64,000 nt of DNA, taken from NCBI RefSeq assembly GCF_014337195.1, contig NZ_CP060634.1:1178001-1242000 (forward strand), written 5' to 3'. Shown piece after piece: positions 56,400 to 64,000 of the stretch (positions are counted from its first letter, which is position 1; each line of letters opens with the position of its first letter). Below the pieces are notes generated by a model. It saw nothing but the letters and a program-made list of their open reading frames with translations, made no database searches and was not told the origin of the DNA. The position numbers and the translations under genes were made by a program. The DNA is from Qiania dongpingensis. GTDB lineage: Bacteria > Bacillota > Clostridia > Lachnospirales > Lachnospiraceae.

Positions 56400-58160
56400 T
56401 CACACCGAGAACTGGCTGTTATACAGCTTCGCATAGAACCCATCTTTCTCCAGCAGGCCGGCGTGGTTTCCCTGCTCTACTATATTCCCGTCCTTCATCA
56501 CCAGTATGATATCCGCCTCCCGGATCGTAGAGAGCCTGTGGGCCACGATGAAGCTGGTCCTTCCCTCCATCATCTTGGCAAAGGCCTTCTGTATCCGGAT
56601 CTCTGTCCGGGTATCTATGGAAGAGGTGGCCTCATCCAGAATCAGCATCGGAGGCAGGCAGAGCATGACTCTCGTAATGCAGAGGAGCTGTTTCTGTCCC
56701 TGGGACAGGTTATCGCCGTCCTCAGCGATCACAGTATCATAGCCCTGAGGCAAACGCTTTATGAAACTGTGGGCATGAGACGCCCTGGCTGCTTCTATGA
56801 TCTCCTCCTCTGCAGCGTCCGGCCGGCCCATTGCGATATTCTCCCGTATGGTGCCGTTTCTCAGCCAGGTATCCTGAAGTACCATGCCATAACTGCTCCG
56901 AAGGCTCTTTCTGGTCATGTCCCGGATCTCCGTCCCGTCCACCCGGATCTCTCCGCTGTCCACGTCGTAAAAACGCATCAGAAGATTGATCACTGTGGTC
57001 TTTCCGCATCCGGTCGGTCCCACGATGGCCACTCTCTGTCCGGGCTTCACATTCAGGTTGAAATCCTCGATCAGCTTCTGCTCTGGGCTATAGGAAAAAC
57101 GCACATGATCCAATGAGACATTTCCGTCTGCGTGCTTCAGCTCTATGGCGTCTGCTCTATCGGGAACCTGGGGCTCCTCCTCTATAAGCTCAAAAATCCT
57201 CGCCGCGCAGGCAACGGCATTTTGAAGCTCCGTCACCACCCCTGATATCTCATTGAAAGGCTTCGTATATTGATTGGCATAGGTCAGAAAACAGGCCAGC
57301 TGTCCGACACTGATTCCGCCGGCTATGGCAGACAGCGCCCCTGTTATGCCGACTCCGGTGTACACGAGACTATTCACAAATCGAGTACATGGGTTCACCA
57401 GAGAAGAAAAGAAAGTTGCCCGAAGGGAGCATTTTTCCAGGCGGCCGTTGATCTCGTCAAACTGCTTCTGGCTCTCTTCCTCATGTCCAAAGGCCTGCAC
57501 AACCTTCTGATTTCCAATCGCCTCTTCAATGAGCGCGGTCTGCTCTCCTCTCGTCTCTGACTGGAGTTTAAACATAGAATAGGTTCTTTTGGCGATAAAG
57601 CTGGCCGCAAACAGAGAGACCGGCGTAATCAGCACCACGACCAGCGTGATCTTCACATTCACCAGCAACATAAAGCCGAGTGTACCGAATATTGTCATGA
57701 CTCCTGTGAACAGCTGGGTAAACCCCATGAGAAGTCCGTCGGCAAACTGGTCCACATCGGCGATCACGCGGCTCACGATTTCTCCGTAGGAATGGCTGTC
57801 AATATACTTTAACGGAAGAATCTCTATTTTGGCAAAGGCATCCCTTCGGATATCCCGGATCACATGATAAGTGATCCTGTTGTTGCATACATTCATCACC
57901 CACTGGGCCAACGAGGTCAAAATGATCACAACAACGATCGTCTGCAGTACATTCCGCACTCCGTTAAAGTCCACCGCTCCAGGGCCCAGGATACCGTCAA
58001 TGGCCCGGCCGGTCAAAATCGGAATATATAAAGTCAAAGCCACCGTCACCGCCGCGAAGATCAGAGACAGCCCGACAAAAAACCAGTGTTTCCGAATATA
58101 TTTCAGTATCTTTCGATAGGTATCCTTTTTGACGGTTTTCTTTTTCCATTTGTCATCCAT
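56400..58160 (-). CDS. ABC exporter, fused permease-ATPase, subunit B
   Basis: A 586-residue type IV exporter half: six membrane helices (about 20-320) with LPLKYIDSHSYGEIVSRVIADVDQF, then an ATPase domain with Walker A IVGPTGCGKTTVINLLMRFYD, signature DNLSQGQKQLLCITRVM, Walker B MLILDEATSSIDTRTE, switch VAHRLSTI. ATG 58160 follows GGAGGACAGACAGA and overlaps the partner gene stop by eight bases. It forms a heterodimer with that partner; multidrug or lipid/peptide export is likely. Confidence 0.93.
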   Translation of the reverse strand: MDDKWKKKTVKKDTYRKILKYIRKHWFFVGLSLIFAAVTVALTLYIPILTGRAIDGILGPGAVDFNGVRNVLQTIVVVIILTSLAQWVMNVCNNRITYHVIRDIRRDAFAKIEILPLKYIDSHSYGEIVSRVIADVDQFADGLLMGFTQLFTGVMTIFGTLGFMLLVNVKITLVVVLITPVSLFAASFIAKRTYSMFKLQSETRGEQTALIEEAIGNQKVVQAFGHEEESQKQFDEINGRLEKCSLRATFFSSLVNPCTRFVNSLVYTGVGITGALSAIAGGISVGQLACFLTYANQYTKPFNEISGVVTELQNAVACAARIFELIEEEPQVPDRADAIELKHADGNVSLDHVRFSYSPEQKLIEDFNLNVKPGQRVAIVGPTGCGKTTVINLLMRFYDVDSGEIRVDGTEIRDMTRKSLRSSYGMVLQDTWLRNGTIRENIAMGRPDAAEEEIIEAARASHAHSFIKRLPQGYDTVIAEDGDNLSQGQKQLLCITRVMLCLPPMLILDEATSSIDTRTEIRIQKAFAKMMEGRTSFIVAHRLSTIREADIILVMKDGNIVEQGNHAGLLEKDGFYAKLYNSQFSV

Positions 58161-59910
58161 TCTGTCTGTCCTCCTTCGGAAACTGAGAATAATAAATTTC
58201 CTGATATACCGGGCAGCTTTCCAAAAGGCTTTTGTGGGTGCCGATGCCGGCCACTTCCCCATCGTCCAATACCACAATCTGATCCGCATACTGGATGGAA
58301 GAAGCTCTCTGAGAAACGATAAACACGGTAAGCCTTTCCTTCATAGCCCGAATGGCTCCCCGCAGCTTTGCGTCTGTGGCAAAATCCAGAGCGGAAGCGC
58401 TGTCGTCAAGGATCAAGATCTCCGGCTTTTTCACCAGCGCCCTGGCGATCGTCAGGCGCTGCCGTTGACCGCCTGAAAGATTTTTTCCTCCCTGGGCTAT
58501 GTGAACATCCAGTCCATCCTCTTTCTTTTCCACAAATTCCTTCGCCTGGGAGAGCTCCAGCGCTTCCCACATCTCGCTGTCCGTCGCGTCCTTTTTGCCC
58601 CACCGCAGATTGTCCCGTATGCTTCCGCGAAATAATACTGCTTTCTGAGGCACTACTCCTATCTTACTCCTCAGCACTTCGATTGGATATTCCCTCACAT
58701 CCACGCCGTCCACCAGCACTTCGCCGCCGCTTACATCGTAGAATCGCGGGATCAAGTTTACCAGGGAAGACTTCCCGGAACCGGTCCCCCCGATGATTCC
58801 GATGGTCTGCCCCCGTTCCGCGCGGAAATGGATATTAGTGAGCGACTCTGCACCGGCATTTTTATAAATAAGAGAGGCATGATCGAATTCCACTGTACCC
58901 CGCTCAAAACCGGCTTTTTCCTCTTTACCGGTACGAAGCCATTCCTCCAGCCTGGGGCTCTCCATGCTGGATCCCGTATCCAGAACGGCGGAGATCCGGT
59001 TGGCGCAGGCCAGAGCTTTCGTGATAGTGATGATCAGGTTTGCAAGCTTGATGAGCTCCACCAGTATCTGAGACATATAATTCACAAGCGCCACGACTTC
59101 GCCCTGCGTGATGATCCCGTTGTCCACCTGTATGGCTCCCGTCCAGATGAGTACCACCACCGCGCCGTTGATGATCACATATGTGACAGGATTCATGAGA
59201 GCAGATATCCTCCCAGCAAAAATCTGCATCTTGGTCAGAGATTCGTTCCGCTCAGAAAAACGCGCCCGTTCTTCCTCTTCCTTATTAAACGCCCGCAGCA
59301 CACGCACACCGGTCAAGTTCTCCCTGGTAGTTCCCAGCACCTTATCAAGTCCCGCTTGTACCTTGCGGTACAGTGGGATTGTGGCCAGCATAATGCCGAA
59401 CACTACCACCGACAGAAGAGGAATCGTGACCACGAAGACCATGGCCGCTTTCGCATTGATGGTAAATGCCATGAACATGGCTCCAAATACGATGAACGGA
59501 GAGCGAAGGAACAGGCGCAGCGTCATATTGACACCCGACTGGGCCTGATTGACGTCACTCGTCATCCTGGTGATCATCGTCGATGTACCAAGCGTATCCA
59601 TTTCCGTATATGACAGCCCCTGAATATGGGAAAACAGCGCGCGGCGCACCCCTGTGGCAAATCCCACCGCCGCCTTTGCCGCGAAGTACTGGGCTGTGAC
59701 CGAGCTGGCAAGCCCGACGATTCCCAGTCCAACCATAATGAGGCACATACGGATCACATATCCGGAATCCCGGTTGGCAATGCCGGTGTCAATCACAGCC
59801 GCCATTACAAGCGGAACCAGCAGCTCAAAGGATGCTTCCAGGAGTTTAAAAAACGGACCCAGGATGCTCTCCTTTTTATAATCCTTCAGATAAACGAGAA
59901 GCTTTTTCAT
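58153..59910 (-). CDS. ABC exporter, fused permease-ATPase, subunit A
   Basis: A 585-residue partner half: membrane domain (about 10-310) with YTEMDTLGTSTMITRMTSDVNQ, Walker A IIGGTGSGKSSLVNLIPRFYD, signature KNLSGGQRQRLTIARAL, and an altered Walker B region ILILDDSASALDFATD, where the catalytic Glu is replaced by Asp. That makes this the degenerate-site subunit, as in heterodimeric exporters such as BmrC/D. First gene of the pair, divergent from a LysR gene. Confidence 0.93.
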   Translation of the reverse strand: MKKLLVYLKDYKKESILGPFFKLLEASFELLVPLVMAAVIDTGIANRDSGYVIRMCLIMVGLGIVGLASSVTAQYFAAKAAVGFATGVRRALFSHIQGLSYTEMDTLGTSTMITRMTSDVNQAQSGVNMTLRLFLRSPFIVFGAMFMAFTINAKAAMVFVVTIPLLSVVVFGIMLATIPLYRKVQAGLDKVLGTTRENLTGVRVLRAFNKEEEERARFSERNESLTKMQIFAGRISALMNPVTYVIINGAVVVLIWTGAIQVDNGIITQGEVVALVNYMSQILVELIKLANLIITITKALACANRISAVLDTGSSMESPRLEEWLRTGKEEKAGFERGTVEFDHASLIYKNAGAESLTNIHFRAERGQTIGIIGGTGSGKSSLVNLIPRFYDVSGGEVLVDGVDVREYPIEVLRSKIGVVPQKAVLFRGSIRDNLRWGKKDATDSEMWEALELSQAKEFVEKKEDGLDVHIAQGGKNLSGGQRQRLTIARALVKKPEILILDDSASALDFATDAKLRGAIRAMKERLTVFIVSQRASSIQYADQIVVLDDGEVAGIGTHKSLLESCPVYQEIYYSQFPKEDRQNG

Positions 59911-60036
59911 AAGTTCACCTCAGTATTCTTGCATTTTTCTGTTCCCTATACTATCATAAAACATGATATATGAATATTATTTAATTTATATGGTTCCCAT
60001 ATTTTATTCGTATGGTTTATCTGAATGGAGGATTAA

Positions 60037-60918
60037 ATGGATTTTAAACAATTGACTTATTTCATTACCGTGGTCAACGAGGGGACCATCTCCGCCGCGG
60101 CCAAAAAGCTTCACATGACACAGCCGCCTCTCAGTACTCAGCTCCGTCTTCTGGAAGATGAGGTCGGCTGTCTGCTCTTCGAACGCGGCCCCCGCTCCAT
60201 CCAATTGACCGACGCCGGCCGTATGATGTACAGCCGCGCCTCCACTCTGCTCCATATGTCATCCCTGATGAAGGATGAGCTGCAGGAATACAGACACGGC
60301 TCCCACGGTACCCTGCGCCTGGGCATCGTCTCCTCTGTGGGCAGCACGCTTTTTTGTCAATGGTTCCGCGAATTTCATGAAAGCCATCCTGATATCCGAT
60401 TTGAAATTTCAGAAGCCGACACGTATCAGCTTCTGGAAAAGCTCCGCGGGGGCCTCATTGAACTGGCCATTGTGAGGACGCCTTTTCCTGCAGGTGATTT
60501 TCATTGCATCCCTCTCAAGAAAGAGCCCATTCTGGCAGCCGGGCACCGCAGTTTTCTCGAACAGATATCCTCTGACAAGATCACCCTGCAGGAATTATCC
60601 CGCCTGCCGCTGATTCTCTACCGCCGGTGGGAGGGCATCCTGGAAGAAGCGTTTCATTCCGCCGACCTGGAGCTGTCCCCCTTCTGTAAAAATGACGATG
60701 CCAGAACTACCGCGTTCTGGACTGACGCCGGATTGGGCGTCGGCATCCTGCCTGCTTCCACCATGACCTTGTTCCGCCATGAGGATATCATCTGGAAACA
60801 GATCGACGATGAACGCCTCACCTCCAGTATCTCCGTTATCCGGAGCAAAAATGCCTATTTATCAGCCATCGCCCGGATATTTATCGAATACCTGCAGTCT
60901 TGGTCCGAGCAGGAATGA
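60037..60918 (+). CDS. LysR-family regulator
   Basis: A 293-residue regulator: N-terminal winged HTH (MDFKQLTYFITVVNEGTISA, AKKLHMTQPPLSTQLRLLED) and a C-terminal effector domain (GTLRLGIVSSVGSTLFCQWF, LIELAIVRTPF, TDAGLGVGILPAST). It is divergent from the ABC exporter with a gap of 126 bases and probably regulates it. The stop is followed almost directly by copy C of the non-coding repeat. Confidence 0.92.
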   Translation: MDFKQLTYFITVVNEGTISAAAKKLHMTQPPLSTQLRLLEDEVGCLLFERGPRSIQLTDAGRMMYSRASTLLHMSSLMKDELQEYRHGSHGTLRLGIVSSVGSTLFCQWFREFHESHPDIRFEISEADTYQLLEKLRGGLIELAIVRTPFPAGDFHCIPLKKEPILAAGHRSFLEQISSDKITLQELSRLPLILYRRWEGILEEAFHSADLELSPFCKNDDARTTAFWTDAGLGVGILPASTMTLFRHEDIIWKQIDDERLTSSISVIRSKNAYLSAIARIFIEYLQSWSEQE

Positions 60919-60920
60919 TA

Positions 60921-61532
60921 CGAAATGCTTTTTAGAATCATTTTTGGTTAATTCCGATTAAGCTCCAGTTAAGCGCCGGCAGAAGTTCCGGACCGTCACG
61001 ATTTCGGTTCGCTGGCGATGCAGGGGCCGCTTTATCCCCGCTCTGGTAGTACCACTCACATGTCGGCCGGCCCGGAATCATTCTGCCGGTATTCTTTCTG
61101 CCGCACCTTTTCGGATGATTTCCGTTCCCTTGATTCCAGAAAAGTATCAGGTATCCACACGGCCCGCGCGCCTAACGGCAGCGGGCCGTGGTTGGCCGCC
61201 CCAAAAGCTTTCATAACAAACAAAAATCTATTTAGGTGCGGGAGGAAGAGCAGGAGGAAGGATCTGATTCCATCGTAAGGTGAGAGCCGCAGAGCCGTTA
61301 GCAGGATCTTCCCGGCCGCAGGGAGGTAAAAACCGAATTTCATGCAGGTTTTTATTGGAATCTGCCATGGAAAAATATCGATTTATCCATGGCAGTTGGA
61401 AAGGACCGACCGGAGGCCGTAAAGATGCTGGTTACGGCTGCCAGCGAGCCGCCTGGATGGAAGCAGATTTCCTCCTGTCTTTCAATCATATATAGAAAGT
61501 TTGCTTGAAAGGTATTCGAAGGTATACCCAAG
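60921..61532. repeat. Structured non-coding repeat, copy C
   Basis: About 612 bases. It matches copy A from TACGAAATGCTTTTTAGAATC to the end GTATACCCAAG (61522-61532), but the left inverted end is missing. The stem at 61362-61395 reads CTGCCATGGA/TCCATGGCAG where copy A has CTGACATGGA/TCCATGTCAG: both sides changed together, keeping the pair. Open frames here on both strands are judged non-coding. Confidence 0.75.
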
Positions 61533-61554
61533 GGCATCCCTTAATATTAAAATC

Positions 61555-61585
61555 AAAAAAGCGGGTATGCTCACCGCATACCCGC
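61555..61585 (-). terminator. Terminator of the NlpC/P60 gene
   Basis: On the minus strand GCGGGTATGCGGTGAGCAT, closing with ACCCGC, followed by six T; starts 19 bases after the stop. Confidence 0.92.
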
Positions 61586-61604
61586 TTATATCTTTCAGCT
61601 ATTG

Positions 61605-62945
61605 TCATCCGAGCACGTCCACCGCGCAGTACGGTGTCGTGAAATACATGGAGGAAATACCGATTCCATGCGCTTCATCTATGGCATGGACAATCTTTCC
61701 GCCTCCGATATAGATTGCCACATGGTAGATACTTCCGCCGCTGGCGTAGAAAATCAAATCGCCAGGCTCCACACTGTTGATGGAAACCTGATATCCGTCT
61801 CCCGCCTGGGACCTGGAGGTCCTGGATATGGATACCCCAAAGTGAGCCATAACTCCCTTTGTGAAACCAGAGCAGTCAGTACCATTTGTCAGGCTGGAGC
61901 CGCCCCATACATAGGGATTTCCGATAAACTGCTTCGCATATGCCACCACAGCGCTTCTGGTAGAAGACTGTGCCTCTGCCGCTTCTGCCTTCTTGGCCGC
62001 TTCTTCTGCTGCCTGCGCTTCAGCCGCGCGCTGCTTCTCTTCTTCAATCTTGGCCTTCTCTTCTTCTAAAGAAATGGCCTTGTCAAACTTTACATAGACA
62101 TCTACAAACTGTTCCGACACATATCCTGTGATCGCCTCACCGTTTTCATCATCTCCCAGTGACAGCTTCACAAAACCGTCCGCCTCTTCCAGAACAGTAT
62201 AAGTCTCACCACTGTAAAGCTTGGTGATCACTTCGCTCTCCGTGTTCGGCTCCGTTCGAACCCTCAGGCCGCCTTCTTCCACATATCCGAACATCTTTCC
62301 GATCTGAATCGCCAAAGCTTCCGCTTCATCGCCTGTCACAAAGTAATCTGCCTTGATATAACCGTCCACAGAGCCAGAGTGAATCTTGTACCAGGTTCCG
62401 TCTTCCGCCTCTACTGTCTCTTCAATCGTAGCCGCGCTGTTGTTGTAAATCTTTCCTACTATCTCACCTTCTGTGCTGGCGGCATCACGGATATTCACAT
62501 AGTCCTCGTCATCCCCCACCTTCGAAACGGCCACGTCTGCATAAGGAGAAGGATCTTTGGCGGGAGCTGTCTCGGGCGCTGCCTCTGTGCCAGGCTGATC
62601 CGCTGTGTTTGCCGTAATCTCCGCCGGCTGGCTCTGAGATGTATCTGATGTATCCTTTATATTCTGAGAATTTTGTCCTTGATCCGCAGAACCAGCGCCA
62701 TTACCGGATGTCCCGGTAGCTACGCTCACTTTAGAAGCCACGGTCAGCGCCGCGGCTCCGCCTGCAACCGCTCCTGTCTCTTTGATATCATGTTTCTCTT
62801 CCGTTATATTTGAGGAGGCGGCAGCCGTCGTCTTCGGCGTAACCGTCACCAGGCTTGTCGCACCGGGCATCGCATATGCTGTACTGCCTATAGTCATGGC
62901 AGCGCACAGGCACCCCGCCGCGATCAACTTCCTTGTTCTGCTCAT
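61605..62945 (-). CDS. Secreted SH3-domain NlpC/P60 peptidoglycan endopeptidase
   Basis: A 446-residue secreted cell-wall hydrolase: signal peptide (residues 1-25, cleavage near AYA), Ser/Thr/Ala-rich linker to about 135, two bacterial SH3 domains (YVNIRDAASTEGEIVGKIYNN and LRVRTEPNTESEVITKLYSG), an Ala/Glu coiled linker (about 305-340), and a C-terminal NlpC/P60 domain with catalytic Cys in NGTDCSGFTKGVMAHFG, His in SIYHVAIYIGGGKIVHA. It cleaves peptide stems, typically D-Glu-diamino acid bonds. Alone in its unit with a consensus promoter and strong terminator. Confidence 0.93.
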   Translation of the reverse strand: MSRTRKLIAAGCLCAAMTIGSTAYAMPGATSLVTVTPKTTAAASSNITEEKHDIKETGAVAGGAAALTVASKVSVATGTSGNGAGSADQGQNSQNIKDTSDTSQSQPAEITANTADQPGTEAAPETAPAKDPSPYADVAVSKVGDDEDYVNIRDAASTEGEIVGKIYNNSAATIEETVEAEDGTWYKIHSGSVDGYIKADYFVTGDEAEALAIQIGKMFGYVEEGGLRVRTEPNTESEVITKLYSGETYTVLEEADGFVKLSLGDDENGEAITGYVSEQFVDVYVKFDKAISLEEEKAKIEEEKQRAAEAQAAEEAAKKAEAAEAQSSTRSAVVAYAKQFIGNPYVWGGSSLTNGTDCSGFTKGVMAHFGVSISRTSRSQAGDGYQVSINSVEPGDLIFYASGGSIYHVAIYIGGGKIVHAIDEAHGIGISSMYFTTPYCAVDVLG

Positions 62946-63020
62946 TAAATTCCTCCAAACCGATTCTTATATTACATATTTTCTTCATTTGTTACGAATT
63001 TATTACAACTCATGTAACCG

Positions 63021-63049
63021 ATTATAACAATTTGCGGAGGGCTTGTCAA
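63021..63049 (-). promoter_or_regulatory. Consensus promoter of the NlpC/P60 gene
   Basis: Minus strand TTGACA, 17-base spacer, TATAAT: a perfect sigma-A promoter about 75 bases before the start codon. Confidence 0.85.
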
Positions 63050-63064
63050 CCTTTTCCACATATT

Positions 63065-64000
63065 TTATAGCTGCGGCACATATCCATATAAGCTTTCGGC
63101 CAGGATTTTTTTTAATGATTCTGTGTAAGGCGGATACGCAATTCCATATTCTGTGACAATTCCCGTTATCAAATCGTTATCTGTGACATCAAAGCTGGGA
63201 TTATAGGTATTGATTCCCTCCGGCGCCATTCTTTCTTTAAACCACATTTCCGTGATTTCTTCGCCGGGTCTTTCTTCTATTATTATGTCGTCCCCAGTCT
63301 TCATCTCCATGTCAATGGTAGAGGTCGGCGCGCACACATAAAAAGGAACCCCATACCTCTTGGCCGCAAGAGCCGCCATGGATGTGCCGATCTTATTGGC
63401 CGTATCCCCATTGGCCGCCACCCGGTCACAGCCGACAAAGACTGCATTGACCCAGCCGCTGCGCATTACCGAAGCCGACATATTATCACAGATCAGGATA
63501 ACCTCAAGGCCCGATTCATGGAGTTCAAAGGCTGTCAGGCGGGCTCCCTGCAAAAGCGGCCTTGTTTCATCGACAAAAATGCGGAATCCATATCCGCGTT
63601 CGGCTCCCAGGTACATTGGGGCCGTCGCCGTTCCGTACCTGACGGCAGCCAGCTTTCCCGCATTGCAGTGGGTCAGGAGCCCGTCTCCCGGCTTCACGAG
63701 GCTGAGTCCATATTCCCCCATCTGCCTGCACACGGAAACATCCCTGTCGCGAATCTCTTCCGCTTCTTTAAGAAGCGCTTTCTTTATCTCTTTTACCGGC
63801 TTATCCTTATTTCTATTACAGACAGCTTCCATCCGCTTCAATGCCCACGAAAGGTTTACCGCCGTCGGCCTGGCCGAATCCAGATAATCCTTTGCCTTTT
63901 GAAATTCTTTGTAAAAGGCCCTGTAGTCCTCACTTCCGATTTCCTTTGCCGCCAGATAAATTCCAAAAGCCGCAGCAACACCTATGGCCGGCGCTCCCCG
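63065..64000 (-). CDS. mtnA: S-methyl-5-thioribose-1-phosphate isomerase, 5' end beyond the window
   Basis: Isomerises methylthioribose-1-phosphate to the ribulose form in methionine salvage; eIF2B-alpha-like fold. The visible 311 residues begin RGAPAIGVAAAFGIYLAAKE at the window edge and include ARPTAVNLSWAL, THCNAGKLA (catalytic Cys), IFVDETRPLLQGARLTAFEL, FVGCDRVAANGDTANKIGT (catalytic Asp) and a C-terminal YNPSFDVTDNDLITGIVTEYG. About 40 N-terminal residues are missing off the right edge. The ATG at 63841 is internal. It is the only methionine-salvage gene in view. Confidence 0.93.
   Translation of the reverse strand, partial: RGAPAIGVAAAFGIYLAAKEIGSEDYRAFYKEFQKAKDYLDSARPTAVNLSWALKRMEAVCNRNKDKPVKEIKKALLKEAEEIRDRDVSVCRQMGEYGLSLVKPGDGLLTHCNAGKLAAVRYGTATAPMYLGAERGYGFRIFVDETRPLLQGARLTAFELHESGLEVILICDNMSASVMRSGWVNAVFVGCDRVAANGDTANKIGTSMAALAAKRYGVPFYVCAPTSTIDMEMKTGDDIIIEERPGEEITEMWFKERMAPEGINTYNPSFDVTDNDLITGIVTEYGIAYPPYTESLKKILAESLYGYVPQL

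Noticed and set aside
61056..61343. 95-codon open frame on the minus strand in copy C, with a related frame at 52694-52924 in copy A
   Set aside because: The peptide similarity follows from DNA conservation of the repeat. The frames differ in length and ends, lack ribosome sites, and the stem covariation suggests RNA rather than protein constraint.

Overview
The window looks like chromosome of a gut-type Clostridia bacterium, most likely Lachnospiraceae (Clostridium cluster XIVa). Reasons: moderate GC, strong AGGAGG ribosome sites, Firmicutes-type housekeeping proteins (long HPF, RF2 with a programmed frameshift, BlaI/BlaR1, PdaA), tRNAs without an encoded CCA, and several FtsX/ABC-2 exporters. 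Assignment below family level is not supportable from the sequence alone.

Layout. 1-900: remnant of a PrsW-type membrane protease gene beside a GNAT acetyltransferase. 1066-1841: six tRNA genes read leftward from one promoter. 1959-2771: spore-cortex-type deacetylase pdaA. 2820-8755: sugar operon (isomerase, two-subunit transketolase, FGGY kinase) with a divergent LacI regulator; gene content resembles the D-apiose/apulose route. 8768-9521: small accessory patch with a truncated KTR-type zinc-ribbon gene. 9537-15446: leftward rRNA operon in the unusual order 16S-5S-tRNAIle-tRNAAla-23S, with two tRNA-Ser genes in front and tRNA-Asn behind. 15596-18558: methyltransferase, GNAT and a PurF-like protein lacking the catalytic N-terminal cysteine. 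18613-19882: GNAT and IspD.

19979-32284: the most unusual block, all leftward: BlaI and a BlaR1-type metalloprotease sensor, then a regulated promoter driving a small secreted beta-rich protein, two lipoproteins, an ABC ATPase and an 800-residue permease, two HlyD-type adaptors and a free-standing MacB-like extracytoplasmic domain. I infer a repressor/sensor-protease-controlled secreted-peptide and export (or immunity) system.

32493-48478: conserved core. It holds the t6A tRNA genes tsaD, tsaB and tsaE with rimI, RNase Z, Tex, aspartate kinase, homoserine dehydrogenase and its ACT-domain partner, RF2, SecA, HPF and a cytidylate-kinase-like protein. The RF2 frameshift stop is UAA rather than the usual UGA. 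A tight cluster of DnaA boxes lies between secA and hpf.

48528-64000: TetR-controlled FtsX/ABC transporter, an FAD oxidoreductase, an accessory patch (XRE regulator, TetR, 44-residue membrane peptide, membrane-anchored esterase), a heterodimeric ABC exporter with divergent LysR, an SH3/NlpC-P60 cell-wall hydrolase, and the 3' part of mtnA. Two nearly complete copies and one partial copy of a roughly 0.6-0.75 kb non-coding repeat (52501-53400, 60921-61532) carry conserved hairpins, one with a compensatory base-pair change.
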